Origin: Bacillota bacterium
GTDB lineage: Bacteria; Bacillota; Clostridia; Christensenellales; CAG-917
DNA length: 64,000 nucleotides
Assembly (NCBI GenBank): GCA_023665365.1
Contig: JAMPEA010000005.1
Location: 1 to 64,000 of the forward strand
Reading direction: 5' to 3'
Position 1 is the first letter of the stretch. The number at the start of each line of letters is the position of its first letter. This document shows, one piece after another, positions 1-8,573 of this stretch. Under the pieces are notes generated by a model. It had not been told where the DNA came from. It saw nothing but the letters and a program-made list of their open reading frames with translations, and ran no database searches. The position numbers were made by a program, and so were the translations under genes.

Positions 1-187
1 TACATTGCCGCTTTTTAAAAACCGATAATCTAACGGCATATTTTTAAATGCTCCGAATTTTGTCGTTAAAAATGGGAATTTGTCGTTTTTGTTAAAAATT
101 TTCTATGAAAAAGGCGGGCAAAATTGCCTCTCCGACGAAAAGTTATCCACATAATAGACACTTGTATGGTTTTCTTTTTAAAAATTT
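1..187. other. AT-rich intergenic stretch downstream of mnmG
   Basis: No gene is visible. The stretch is AT-rich and holds a perfect DnaA box (TTATCCACA) near 143-151, plus two copies of AATTTGTCGTT-like sequence near 57-89. A single DnaA box far from the main cluster at 36.9 kb is not enough to call a second origin. Confidence 0.5.
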
Positions 188-2038
188 TTATTTTTGCGCT
201 TGAAATTTTTGCAGTGCGACTATCAAAACGGCAATATCGGCGGGAGAAACGCCCGAGATACGCGAGGCTTGTCCGAGGTTGAGGGGGCGGATTTCGCTCA
301 ATTTTTGCCTTGCCTCGATGCGCAACGCCTTGATTGAATCGTAGTCGAAGCCGTCGGGAATACGTTTGCCTTCGAGCCGCTTCTGCTCGTTGACGGCGGA
401 CGTTTCCTTTTTGAGATAGCCCTCGTATTTGAGTTCGATGACGGCGGCGCGAAGCGCTTCGCGGTCTATTTCAAAATCGAGCAAGGGCGCAACGTCCTCC
501 GCGCTTATGGACGGGCGACGGCAAATTTCGCCGAGCGTAGGCGTTTTTTGCGGCAAGGGTTCGCCTATCCTATCAAACAGGACGCTCGCCCTGCCCCTAT
601 CGACCGCCCTGTCCTTGACGGCGAATATCTTTGCCATTTGCGCTTTCTTTATTTGCAGTCTTTCATATCTCGCCTCGCTTGCAAGCCCGATTTCGTAGCC
701 AAGCTCGGTGAGGCGCATATCGGCGTTGTCCTGCCTAAGCATTATGCGGTGCTCCGCGCGGGCGGTCATCATTCTGTAAGGCTCGTTAGTGCCCTTGGTC
801 ACGAGGTCGTCGATGAGCACGCCGATATACGCTTCGTCGCGCCCGAGCACTATCGGAGCTTTGCCGTCTATGGCGCGAGCCGCGTTTATGCCCGCAATCA
901 AGCCTTGCGCCGCCGCCTCCTCGTAGCCGCTGCTCCCGTTCATCTGCCCCGCGGAGTAAAGCCCCTTGACCGCCTTACACTCCAAGGTCGGATAAAGACT
1001 CAGAGGGTCGAGGCAGTCGTACTCTATCGCATAGCCGTACTTTGCAAATCTGCAATGCTCCAAGCCCTCGATTGTGCGATACATTTCCTCCTGCACGTCG
1101 GCGGGGAGAGACGTGGACATTCCCTGCACGTACATTTCCTCGCTGTCCTGCCCCTCGGGTTCGATGAAAATCTGATGCCTGTCCTTATCCTTAAAGCGCA
1201 CGACCTTAGTCTCTATCGACGGGCAGTATCTCGGTCCAACGCCTCTGATAGTCCCGTTGTATAGCGGACTGCGCTCCAAGTTTTTGAGTATGACCTCGTG
1301 CGTGCGCGCGTTGGTGTACGTAAGCCAGCAGGGTTCTTCCTTAAACGTAGCGTGCGGCGACATAAACGAAAATCTGTCGCTGTCGTCGCCGAGCTGTATC
1401 TGCATTTTATCGAAATCTATGCTGTCACGATATATGCGCGCGGGCGTGCCCGTCTTAAATCTGCGAATGGGAAGCCCCAGCTCCAAAAGACTGTCGGTGA
1501 GCTTTCGTGCCGACGAAAAACCGCTCGGACCGCTTTCGACAACGCTCTCGCCGGTGATGATAGTGCTGTTGAGATATACGCCCGTCGCCAGCACGACCGC
1601 TTTTGAATAATACTCCTCGCCGTCGTCCGTCGCAACGCCCGAGACCGCACCGTCACTTGTAAGCACGCGCGCCGCCTCTTTTGCAAGCACGGTGAGATTG
1701 TCGGCATGCATAACTGCGTCAAGCATTATCTCGTGATAGCGCGCCTTGTCCTCCTGTCCGCGCAGAGAAAACACCGCAGGTCCTTTTGCGGAGTTGAGCG
1801 TCTTGACCTGCAATAACGCCATATCCGCGCTTAGCCCCATCTGTCCGCCGAGCGCGTCTATCTCCTTGACAAGATGTCCCTTTGCCGTTCCGCCGATAGC
1901 GGGATTGCAAGGCATATTTGCGACCGTGCCGAAATCCTGACACAGCATAAGCGTGCGTTTATTGAGCCTTGCCGCCGCAAGACTTGCTTCTACGCCGGCG
2001 TGTCCGCCGCCTATTACTATTATGTCAAAAACGTTCAT
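188..2038 (-). CDS. mnmG: tRNA uridine-5-carboxymethylaminomethyl synthesis enzyme MnmG (GidA)
   Basis: MnmG is the FAD-dependent partner of MnmE. Together they install the (carboxymethyl)aminomethyl group at C5 of the wobble uridine of certain tRNAs, in the cytoplasm. The 616-residue length is normal for the family. The N-terminal FAD Rossmann motif VIGGGHAGVEA is at residues 8-18, followed by the family block CNPAIGGTAKGHL near residue 44. The start is the ATG at 2038; only a weak purine-rich stretch (AAAAAG) precedes it. It is last in the minus-strand rpmH operon order, but a 570-bp repeat separates it from mnmE, so it may depend on read-through or on an unseen promoter. Identification is secure. 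Confidence 0.97.
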   Translation of the reverse strand: MNVFDIIVIGGGHAGVEASLAAARLNKRTLMLCQDFGTVANMPCNPAIGGTAKGHLVKEIDALGGQMGLSADMALLQVKTLNSAKGPAVFSLRGQEDKARYHEIMLDAVMHADNLTVLAKEAARVLTSDGAVSGVATDDGEEYYSKAVVLATGVYLNSTIITGESVVESGPSGFSSARKLTDSLLELGLPIRRFKTGTPARIYRDSIDFDKMQIQLGDDSDRFSFMSPHATFKEEPCWLTYTNARTHEVILKNLERSPLYNGTIRGVGPRYCPSIETKVVRFKDKDRHQIFIEPEGQDSEEMYVQGMSTSLPADVQEEMYRTIEGLEHCRFAKYGYAIEYDCLDPLSLYPTLECKAVKGLYSAGQMNGSSGYEEAAAQGLIAGINAARAIDGKAPIVLGRDEAYIGVLIDDLVTKGTNEPYRMMTARAEHRIMLRQDNADMRLTELGYEIGLASEARYERLQIKKAQMAKIFAVKDRAVDRGRASVLFDRIGEPLPQKTPTLGEICRRPSISAEDVAPLLDFEIDREALRAAVIELKYEGYLKKETSAVNEQKRLEGKRIPDGFDYDSIKALRIEARQKLSEIRPLNLGQASRISGVSPADIAVLIVALQKFQAQK

Positions 2039-2053
2039 TTCTTTTTAGGTTTC

Positions 2054-2620
2054 TCGTCGTGTATTTTAAATAAAGTTTTCCCACCCCTTCCGACTTCGCG
2101 GTTTGCAAGGCAATCCCGCTCGTTCGCTTTGGCTACAAACAATCCACTGGATTGTTTGCTTAACGCGTCGCGCCCTTTGGGCTTTCCATTTCACTTTTTA
2201 TAGCGCGCACGTTTCGGGGTCCCCACAAAATGTCCCTATTTTGTGGGGTTTAGTATCGTCCGCTCGACACTCTTGCGAGTGCGAGATTATGCCACTCGTT
2301 CGCGGGCATATATACAACACTTGCCCGCTCACTTGTACTTGTTGTGTGCCTTGCGATTGAGCTACGCCTCAATCGCTACGTCACCCAACTCTGGTGCTTG
2401 GCACTCCCTTCCTCCGCGCCCTGCGCGTCGTGTTCTAAACTTCGTAACAGCCGTTCGTCGTGTAACACCCTATCAAGCAGACGTTATTCAAAACTTCTTC
2501 GTCAATAAAACTTGATATTTGGATGCAGTGCGCGAAAGACGAGTACGCGAGCCGCCCAGTGTACTAACGTACACGACGGCGAGCGCACGCAAGTCTGACA
2601 AAGCAATGCGCCAAATAGCA
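2054..2620 (+). repeat. Dispersed structured repeat R1, copy A
   Basis: This fills the 586-bp gap between mnmE and mnmG. It shares long blocks with copies at 15590-15980, 50685-51015 and (reverse) 52230-52785. Shared blocks include a start like CGTCGTGTAnTnTAAATAAA, CACCCAACTCTGGTGCTTGG, and hairpins GTGC-TTG-GCAC and GCGC-CCT-GCGC. The variable stem here is GCGGGCA/TGCCCGC (2302-2328). A GGGGTCCCC-type hairpin lies at 2221-2248. The 3' module GATGCAGTGCGCGAAAG (about 2522-2538) is shared only with copy D. Reading frames differ between copies, so I regard it as non-coding. Confidence 0.85.
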
Positions 2621-2624
2621 AGTT

Positions 2625-3965
2625 TTATTTGCCGACACAAAATTTGGAGAAAACGGTGTCAATTATCTCGTCATTGGCTGTTTTGCCAGTTATCTGCCCG
2701 AGTGCGTCGTAGGCGGCGCGTAAGTCGATAAGGATGCAATCCGCAGAGTAGTTTAAGCTCGCTTTTGCGCTTTCAAGCGCGCGCTTTGCACATAGCAATG
2801 CGGATACGTGTCGCTCGTTGGTGATAAGCTCGCCGCCGCTCCCGCCGCTTGCGCCATACGCGGACGCTATCGCTTTAACGAGTTCGTCCACGCCCTCGCC
2901 CGTCTTTGCGCTTACGCCGAACGTGTACGCCATGCGCGGAATTGCAAAGCCCGCAATATCGCATTTGTTGTACACGGTGAATACGAGCTTGCCGAACAAA
3001 TCCGCTTCGTCCTCGACGGGATTCGTCTTGTCGATGACGTGCAAAACTATATCCGCGCCCTCTATCGCCCGACGCGCACGCGCTACGCCCTGCGTTTCGA
3101 TAGCGTCGTCGCTCTCGCGCAAGCCCGCCGTATCGACCAAATTTATGCGCACTCCTTCATACTCTATGCTGTCCTCGACGGTGTCGCGCGTCGTCCCTGC
3201 AACGTCGGCTACGATTGCGCGCTCCTCTTTGAGCATCGCGTTCATAAGCGACGACTTGCCCGCATTGACTCCGCCCGCAAGCACTACGTTTATGCCGTGC
3301 TTGGCTATCCTGCCCCTCGACGCGGTGGACAAAAGCCCGTCCGTCATTTTAAGGCAAGCGTCTATCCCGCTTTCGAGAGAGGGCAAAACTTCGTCCTCGG
3401 TCTCCTCGGGATAATCGAGCGTGGCTTCAAGCCCCGCAATGAGGTTTTTTAGCTCGTCGGCTATGCCGTCCACACTCTTTGCGACCTCGCCGTCCATAAG
3501 CCTGTACGCCGCGCGCAAGCCCGCCGCGCTGTCGGCATTTATCATATCTATAACACCCTCGGCATCGGCAAGCGAAAGCCGTCCCGCCAAAAACGCGCGC
3601 TTTGTAAACTCGCCGTGTTCTGCAAGCGTCGCCCCCATATCGAGCAACGCGTCGAGCGCGCCGCGCATAATACGCACGCCCCCGTGCAGATAAAATTCAA
3701 CGGTGTCCTCGCCCGTGTACGCCTTATCCGCAGGGAAATACACCGCGTAGCCTCTGTCGCAAAAATCCTTTGCAACAAACGTGCCGAAGTGCATTTTGAG
3801 CGGCTCCCACGGCTGTACTATATTGTTCGCGCGTGCGCGCACGCGCGTATCTTTGCCGAAATTGAAAATGGCATCGGCTATGCCAAGCGCATCGTTGCCC
3901 GATACGCGCACTATGCCGATACCACCCGCACCGATAGGTGACGAAATTGCCGCAATCGTTTTCAT
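2625..3965 (-). CDS. mnmE: tRNA modification GTPase MnmE (TrmE)
   Basis: MnmE is the GTPase partner of MnmG in wobble-uridine modification. At 446 residues it has an N-terminal tetrahydrofolate-binding domain (about 1-118), a helical domain and an inserted G domain. Visible motifs are G1 GGVNAGKSS (231-239), the G2 threonines in AGTTRD (257-261), G3 DTAG (278-281) and G4 NKCD. The protein ends in FCVGK, carrying the conserved C-terminal catalytic cysteine. Its ATG overlaps the jag stop codon by one base (TGATG), implying translational coupling. The stop codon lies about five bases from repeat R1 copy A. Confidence 0.97.
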   Translation of the reverse strand: MKTIAAISSPIGAGGIGIVRVSGNDALGIADAIFNFGKDTRVRARANNIVQPWEPLKMHFGTFVAKDFCDRGYAVYFPADKAYTGEDTVEFYLHGGVRIMRGALDALLDMGATLAEHGEFTKRAFLAGRLSLADAEGVIDMINADSAAGLRAAYRLMDGEVAKSVDGIADELKNLIAGLEATLDYPEETEDEVLPSLESGIDACLKMTDGLLSTASRGRIAKHGINVVLAGGVNAGKSSLMNAMLKEERAIVADVAGTTRDTVEDSIEYEGVRINLVDTAGLRESDDAIETQGVARARRAIEGADIVLHVIDKTNPVEDEADLFGKLVFTVYNKCDIAGFAIPRMAYTFGVSAKTGEGVDELVKAIASAYGASGGSGGELITNERHVSALLCAKRALESAKASLNYSADCILIDLRAAYDALGQITGKTANDEIIDTVFSKFCVGK

Positions 3966-4867
3966 CAGAATCTCTTTTTACCGCCGAAACTCTTGAACTT
4001 GGGCGGACCTGCCTGCGGCGCAGGCTTTACGAAATCGTCCTGCTCGGTGAAATAGCCGAGATAGACGTTGCCGTCCTCGACCTCTTGCTCCTCCTCGCGG
4101 GGCTTGCGGTCGTAGCGATTGTTGCGACGGCGGTCGTCGCGCCTGTTATCGCGTCCGTCATAGCGACCGCGACGGTCGTCGCGTCTGCCTCCTCTGCCGT
4201 GCCCGTCATGCCTATCGCGGCTGTCGCGCTCGCCGTTTTTCAAGGGGCGCTCGTCTTTGAGTTCGACCCCGAGCGGAACTATCACGATATGACGGTTTTG
4301 CTCCTCGCCGACACTCTCTGTCCTTGCGAGCTCGCTTTCGGCAAGCGCGCTATGGATAATCCTGCGCTCGAAGGGGTTCATCGGTTCGAGCTCTATCTTG
4401 CGGCAGAGTCTGACGGATTTTTCCGCAAGTCTCAGCGCGAGCGCAGTCAGAGTTTCCCTGCGCTTTTCCCTGTAATTTTCGCAGTCCACTACGACCTTTT
4501 TGCACTCGCCCTTATGCTCGTTGAGGAAGGTGAGCGCGAGATATTGGAACGCGTCGAGAGTCTCGCCGCGATAACCTATCGCCGCTCCGCTGTCCTCGCC
4601 CTCGATGCGGACGTAAAGCGTGTTGTCCTTTTCCTCGACGGTCGCGCGGGATTTGAGCTCCATGCGTTCGAGCGTGCCGTTGATAAACTCCGCCATTTTG
4701 TCCGCAAGAGTTTCCTTGACGGTCACGCGGACTTTCGCCTTTGAAAAGAGTCCGCCCTTGGAAAGCACTTCGATTTCGACCTTGTCTTTTGATACGTTAA
4801 GTTCTGCAAGCGCCTTTTCGACGGCGTTGTCGATACTGCTCGCTTGCGTTTCCACAAATTTATCCAT
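3965..4867 (-). CDS. jag: Jag/KhpB-type RNA-binding protein (Jag_N, KH, R3H)
   Basis: This is a cytoplasmic RNA-binding protein of the KhpB/Jag/EloR family, usually encoded beside yidC and linked to cell elongation and sRNA binding. I place the start at MDKFVETQ (4867) because AGGAGA precedes it; a reading frame from 4888 would overlap yidC. Order: Jag_N domain (about 1-50), KH domain with IGYRGETLDAFQYL, and R3H with NPFERRIIHSALAE. The last 80 or so residues are unusual: a disordered stretch rich in Arg, Asp and Gly (RGGRRDDRRGRYDGRDNRRD-like) that ordinary Jag proteins lack. It probably adds nonspecific RNA contacts. Confidence 0.93.
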   Translation of the reverse strand: MDKFVETQASSIDNAVEKALAELNVSKDKVEIEVLSKGGLFSKAKVRVTVKETLADKMAEFINGTLERMELKSRATVEEKDNTLYVRIEGEDSGAAIGYRGETLDAFQYLALTFLNEHKGECKKVVVDCENYREKRRETLTALALRLAEKSVRLCRKIELEPMNPFERRIIHSALAESELARTESVGEEQNRHIVIVPLGVELKDERPLKNGERDSRDRHDGHGRGGRRDDRRGRYDGRDNRRDDRRRNNRYDRKPREEEQEVEDGNVYLGYFTEQDDFVKPAPQAGPPKFKSFGGKKRF

Positions 4868-4874
4868 ATTTCTC

Positions 4875-6089
4875 CTATCTCTTTGCAACGTTTGGCTTGG
4901 ATTTGCCCGCCCTTGCGCCGTCCACTATTTTTGCGATAAGCGTAAACGTCAACTGAAACAGTATTGCCGTCAGCGACGACGTAAACATATAAAGTGCGAA
5001 CGCGCCCGAGTAAAGCAATCCGAACACGCCCATCATGATGGGCATCATCCATTGCATAACCTTCATTGATTGTTGACTTGCGACAGCGCTGTCGCCCGTT
5101 GCGGGCGGCTGTCCCTGCGACTTGGACATAATCTTTTGCGACAAGAAACTAAGCACAATCGACAGGACGGGGAGTATGAGAAGCCCGTTCCAACTGCCGC
5201 CCTTGCCGTAGCCGCCCGTGCCTATGACCTTGCCCATGACCGAGTTGTATTCGCTGCTCGTGATGCCCGTAAGACGGGAGTTCGCAAAGCCCGACTGCCC
5301 CGTGACGGTGGCAAAATCGGGAACGGCTTTCGCCCAGTTGTCGCCGACGAATATATTTTTTATCCAAAGCCAACTACGCGAAGTCTGTTGTTCCTTGGAA
5401 TGATACGCTTCGTAGACCGCAGTCTGCGCCGCGTCTACTGCTTCCTCATAAAAAGCAGTGCCTTCCTCGTCCAGAACGATGTCGTATTTGTCGATAACGC
5501 CGTCCTCGTTTCTGTCGCCGTATTTGGTTTCGATTTGCTCGCTAAGCGTCTGATAATAGACGTCTTGGCACTGCTTATAGTCGTTTGCAAACTGAAATCC
5601 GACCATCTGTCTGAAACCCGCAAAGACGATGAAAAACACCACGAGCGTGATTATAGTCGGCAGACACATGCCCATCATCGAGTATTTTTCTTTTTTATAA
5701 AGCGCCATTTGCTCCTGTTGCATACGCTGTTTGTCGTCGCCGTACTTGGCTTGAAGCGCTTCGAGTTGGGGCTTCATACGCTCCATCGCCTTGCTGTTTT
5801 TGCGCGCGATGAGCTTTTGCCATATGTCGAGAGGGGAAAGTATCAGACGCAGTATCACCGTAAACACAACGACAACCCAGCCGAAACTGACCGAACTTCC
5901 GCCCATACTGTTGCCTATGGCAAGCATAAACTTTGCCATAAAGTGCGTAGGCGGAGAGATAACGTCGCCCTCGACGCTGTACGAATTGTCGCTGTTGCAC
6001 GCAACGAGCATCACGCAACACAGAATAATCAGTGTTGCGAGCAGATAAATCTGCAATTTGCGCTTGCGTTCGTAGCCTAAATAAGCCAT
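4875..6089 (-). CDS. yidC: Membrane protein insertase YidC/Oxa1 family, with EF-hand-like insertion
   Basis: YidC inserts and folds membrane proteins, alone or with SecYEG. The 404-residue protein starts with a lipoprotein signal ending LVAC (lipobox Cys31). Membrane segments are near 66-89, 140-162 and in the C-terminal half. The hydrophilic-groove arginine is R81 in VILRLILSPL. The loop after the second membrane segment, predicted extracytoplasmic, is enlarged to about 90 residues. It contains DRNEDGVIDKYD (192-203), a textbook 12-residue EF-hand/dockerin-type calcium loop. The gene overlaps yidD by 13 bases and is followed closely by jag. Confidence 0.95.
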   Translation of the reverse strand: MAYLGYERKRKLQIYLLATLIILCCVMLVACNSDNSYSVEGDVISPPTHFMAKFMLAIGNSMGGSSVSFGWVVVVFTVILRLILSPLDIWQKLIARKNSKAMERMKPQLEALQAKYGDDKQRMQQEQMALYKKEKYSMMGMCLPTIITLVVFFIVFAGFRQMVGFQFANDYKQCQDVYYQTLSEQIETKYGDRNEDGVIDKYDIVLDEEGTAFYEEAVDAAQTAVYEAYHSKEQQTSRSWLWIKNIFVGDNWAKAVPDFATVTGQSGFANSRLTGITSSEYNSVMGKVIGTGGYGKGGSWNGLLILPVLSIVLSFLSQKIMSKSQGQPPATGDSAVASQQSMKVMQWMMPIMMGVFGLLYSGAFALYMFTSSLTAILFQLTFTLIAKIVDGARAGKSKPNVAKR

Positions 6090-6322
6090 TTAACTCGTCC
6101 TCGATAATTTTCTTTGACAGGGTCGAAACCGCCCTTTGCAAACGGCGTACAGCGCAGTAGCCTGCCCGCCGTGAGCGCAATCCCGATAAGCGCGCCGTAC
6201 TTGCTTATTGCATCGTATGAATACATCGAGCAAGTGGGGGTGTAGGCGCAACGTCTGCCCGTAAACGCCGACAGCGTGCGCTTGTATAATAGAAGCATTT
6301 TAAGACACGCCTGTTTCAACAT
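6077..6322 (-). CDS. yidD: Membrane protein insertion efficiency factor YidD
   Basis: A small (81 aa) membrane-associated protein that assists YidC-dependent insertion. The family pattern is clear: RRCAYTPTCSMYSYDAI near the middle, then RLLRCTPFAKGGFDPV. It overlaps rnpA by 7 bases and yidC by 13 bases, the tight packing typical of this operon in Firmicutes. Identification is secure. Confidence 0.95.
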   Translation of the reverse strand: MLKQACLKMLLLYKRTLSAFTGRRCAYTPTCSMYSYDAISKYGALIGIALTAGRLLRCTPFAKGGFDPVKENYRGRVKWLI

Positions 6323-6651
6323 TGCAGTTTCCCCGCCTTTAAAAATGCGGATGCGACCTCGTCGCAGACCTTTGAAAAGGGCAGTTCCGCAATGGAGGGG
6401 CGAGCGATGACGACGTACAAATATCCGCCGTCTATTCTTTCGAAAATCAAGTTTATCGCCTCGCGCAACAGCCGTTTGACCCTGTTGCGAACCACCGCGT
6501 TTCCGACCTTTTTTGAGACGGAAAGCCCGATTTTCAACCCCTCGCGGGAGCGCGCGCTGAGCAGTAACAGATCTCGCGCCGCCGCCCTGTCGCCCTTTCT
6601 GTAAACGTAAGCGAACGACGCTCTTTTTTTAAGCCTGTACTGCTTTTGCAT
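6316..6651 (-). CDS. rnpA: Ribonuclease P protein component
   Basis: The protein subunit of RNase P, which binds the RNase P RNA and helps recognise the 5' leader of pre-tRNA. It is 111 residues with the diagnostic RNR motif (VGNAVVRNRVKRLLREA). It sits between rpmH and yidD, its canonical place, and is probably co-transcribed from the promoter at 6915-6944. Confidence 0.96.
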   Translation of the reverse strand: MQKQYRLKKRASFAYVYRKGDRAAARDLLLLSARSREGLKIGLSVSKKVGNAVVRNRVKRLLREAINLIFERIDGGYLYVVIARPSIAELPFSKVCDEVASAFLKAGKLQC

Positions 6652-6654
6652 CGC

Positions 6655-6789
6655 TTATGCCGAAAGTTTTTTTCTGCCTCTGTTGCGGCGGCGTCTGAGC
6701 ACGTTTCTGCCGGACTTGGTGCTCATTCTCTTGCGGAAGCCGTGAACCTTGTTTCTCTGTCTTTTCTTGGGTTGGTAGGTTTGTTTCAT
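6655..6789 (-). CDS. rpmH: 50S ribosomal protein L34
   Basis: A 44-residue very basic protein of the large ribosomal subunit. It starts [18 protein letters not shown] and ends [11 protein letters not shown], with the family block [19 protein letters not shown]. The ATG at 6789 is preceded by GGAGGAACTAT, a strong ribosome-binding site. It is first in the rpmH-rnpA-yidD-yidC-jag-mnmE-(mnmG) operon. Confidence 0.97.
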   Translation of the reverse strand: MKQTYQPKKRQRNKVHGFRKRMSTKSGRNVLRRRRNRGRKKLSA

Positions 6790-6914
6790 ATAGTTCCTCC
6801 GTACAACAGCGATACGCTGTGCGATTATTTCGATATTGCATTGCGCCGTTCGCGCGTATATTTTGATATTTATAATTATATCTAAAATATATATAAATAA
6901 TAAAATGCTTGACT

Positions 6915-6944
6915 ATTATAATAAATCAACCGCCCGACTGTCAA
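6915..6944 (-). promoter_or_regulatory. SigA-type promoter of the rpmH operon
   Basis: On the minus strand TTGACA (6939-6944) and TATAAT (6915-6920) are separated by 18 bases. Both hexamers are perfect consensus. It lies about 125 bases upstream of the rpmH start codon and should drive the whole ribosome/insertase/tRNA-modification operon. Confidence 0.8.
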
Positions 6945-7006
6945 GCGAATAGCCCCATAAAGTTATCCTTATAAGGTTTCTGCGCCGCGCCTGCGGATTT
7001 GCGTTT

Positions 7007-8569
7007 TTGATAAACAAACCCTATTCCGTTTTTGTCGCAGTATGGGAAAATTTGCGGATTTTGCGCGAAACGCAACTTTATATCGCCGTTTCCGCTTATA
7101 AACTCGGCTTTTGGTCAACAATCGGATACGTGAAATTAGACGACTATATATCAAAGATAAAAGAAACTTTTTCAGACAGCGACGACCTAAAATGCCGCGA
7201 ACTGACCGTTGCGAACAAGCGGTGCGTGTTTTGCTATATCGACGGCGGGACGGATAAGCTGCTGCTCGAACAAAACGTAATTCTTCCGCTGAGAGACGTT
7301 GCCGAGTTCGAGCCGCCCTATCTCGACGCGCTCAACTCCACCGTGCTCTATTCGGAAGATATTAAAACGCTGCCCGTATCCAACAGCGCGGGCACGGTCG
7401 CAGAGGGGGACGTTGCGTTCGTCATCGACGGCGAGGACACGGCATTCGTCTTTTCATTGAGAAAACCCGAAAAGCGTTCCGTTGCCGAACCGCCCACGTC
7501 GAGCGTCCTGAAAGGTCCGCGCGAGGGCTTTATTGAGGAGCTGAAAACCAATCTGTCCATCATTCGCCGCAGGCTGAAAACGCCCGATCTCGTTGTAAAA
7601 TTCTTTCAAGTGGGCAGATACTCGACGACTACTGTGTCGGTGCTTTACGTGCGCGGCGTCGCCGACACCCAAATCGTAAGGGAAATCACAGACAAAATAA
7701 GCCGCATCGACATAGACGGCGTTATAGACAGCGCGTATATCACGTCCTTTTTGCAGACGAAAAAAAATTCCTTCTTCCTGCAAACGGGCACGACAGAAAA
7801 ACCCGACGTTGCAGAGGCGAAACTGCTCGAAGGGCGCATAGTCATACTCGTAGACGGCTCGCCGATTGCGGTCACTCTGCCCTATCTCGTGTTCGAGGAC
7901 GTGCAGGACGGCTACGACTACTACTCGGCGGACTGGCGCGCTTCGATGATAAGAGTTTTCCGCATAATGGGCGCACTGCTAACGATTTTTCTGCCGGGGG
8001 CGTATATAGCGCTACAAACCTATCACTTTCAACTGTTGCCGCTCAAATTTCTTATGACGCTGATGGCGGCGACGACGGGAATTCCCTTCCCGCCCGCGAT
8101 AGAGATGCTCGTCGTGCTGATTTTGTTCGAGATACTAAACCAAGCCTCCATAAGAATGCCTCGCTATCTCGGCATATCGCTATCGGTCGTCGGCGCAATC
8201 GTACTCGGCGATACGGCGGTGAAATCGGGGCTTATATCCTCGCCGTCGGTGCTTGTCATCGCGCTGTCGGCGATAGGAATATTTTGTATCCCCGACCAAG
8301 TGGGAACGCTGTCGATACTGCGTCTGCTGTTTTTGTGCATAAGCGCGGTCACGGGATTTGTGGGAATGATAATCCTTGCCATAATCATAACCGCGTACCT
8401 TGCGGGGCTTGAAAACTTCGGCGCGCCCTATCTTGCGCCCTACGCTCCGCGTATCAATCCCGACCTGCAAGACGGCGTACTCAAAATGGGCACGTCCTCT
8501 ATCGAGCGGCGACCTTACTCTATCCCCACCGCCAACCGTACCCGCATAAGGAAACACGCCAAACATTGA
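7007..8569 (+). CDS. Spore germination receptor A subunit (GerA/GerKA family)
   Basis: This is the A subunit of a germinant receptor in the inner spore membrane; such receptors sense nutrients and start germination. Residues 40-290 form the cytosolic GerA N-terminal domain (KLDDYISKIKETFSDSDDL, later DGVIDSAYITSFL). Several membrane segments follow (GALLTIFLPGAYIAL, AIEMLVVLILFEIL, VGMIILAIIITAYLAG). The frame opens with TTG at 7007 without a ribosome-binding site. Family alignment suggests the GTG at 7130, just before KLDDYISK, but that also lacks a good site, so the start is uncertain. The B gene follows after 4 bases. Confidence 0.92.
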   Translation: MINKPYSVFVAVWENLRILRETQLYIAVSAYKLGFWSTIGYVKLDDYISKIKETFSDSDDLKCRELTVANKRCVFCYIDGGTDKLLLEQNVILPLRDVAEFEPPYLDALNSTVLYSEDIKTLPVSNSAGTVAEGDVAFVIDGEDTAFVFSLRKPEKRSVAEPPTSSVLKGPREGFIEELKTNLSIIRRRLKTPDLVVKFFQVGRYSTTTVSVLYVRGVADTQIVREITDKISRIDIDGVIDSAYITSFLQTKKNSFFLQTGTTEKPDVAEAKLLEGRIVILVDGSPIAVTLPYLVFEDVQDGYDYYSADWRASMIRVFRIMGALLTIFLPGAYIALQTYHFQLLPLKFLMTLMAATTGIPFPPAIEMLVVLILFEILNQASIRMPRYLGISLSVVGAIVLGDTAVKSGLISSPSVLVIALSAIGIFCIPDQVGTLSILRLLFLCISAVTGFVGMIILAIIITAYLAGLENFGAPYLAPYAPRINPDLQDGVLKMGTSSIERRPYSIPTANRTRIRKHAKH

Positions 8570-8573
8570 GCCT

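Noticed and set aside
143-151. Perfect DnaA box near the left window edge as a second origin
   Set aside because: A single box without companions or a strand switch; the cluster at 36.9 kb is far better supported.
548-1264. 238-residue plus-strand frame within mnmG
   Set aside because: Antisense shadow of a secure gene with no family resemblance.
2243-2515. Open frames running through R1 copies (also 15742-15930, 50801-51145, 52291-52629 minus)
   Set aside because: Shared peptide fragments shift frame between copies because of insertions and deletions, and conservation follows hairpins, not codons.
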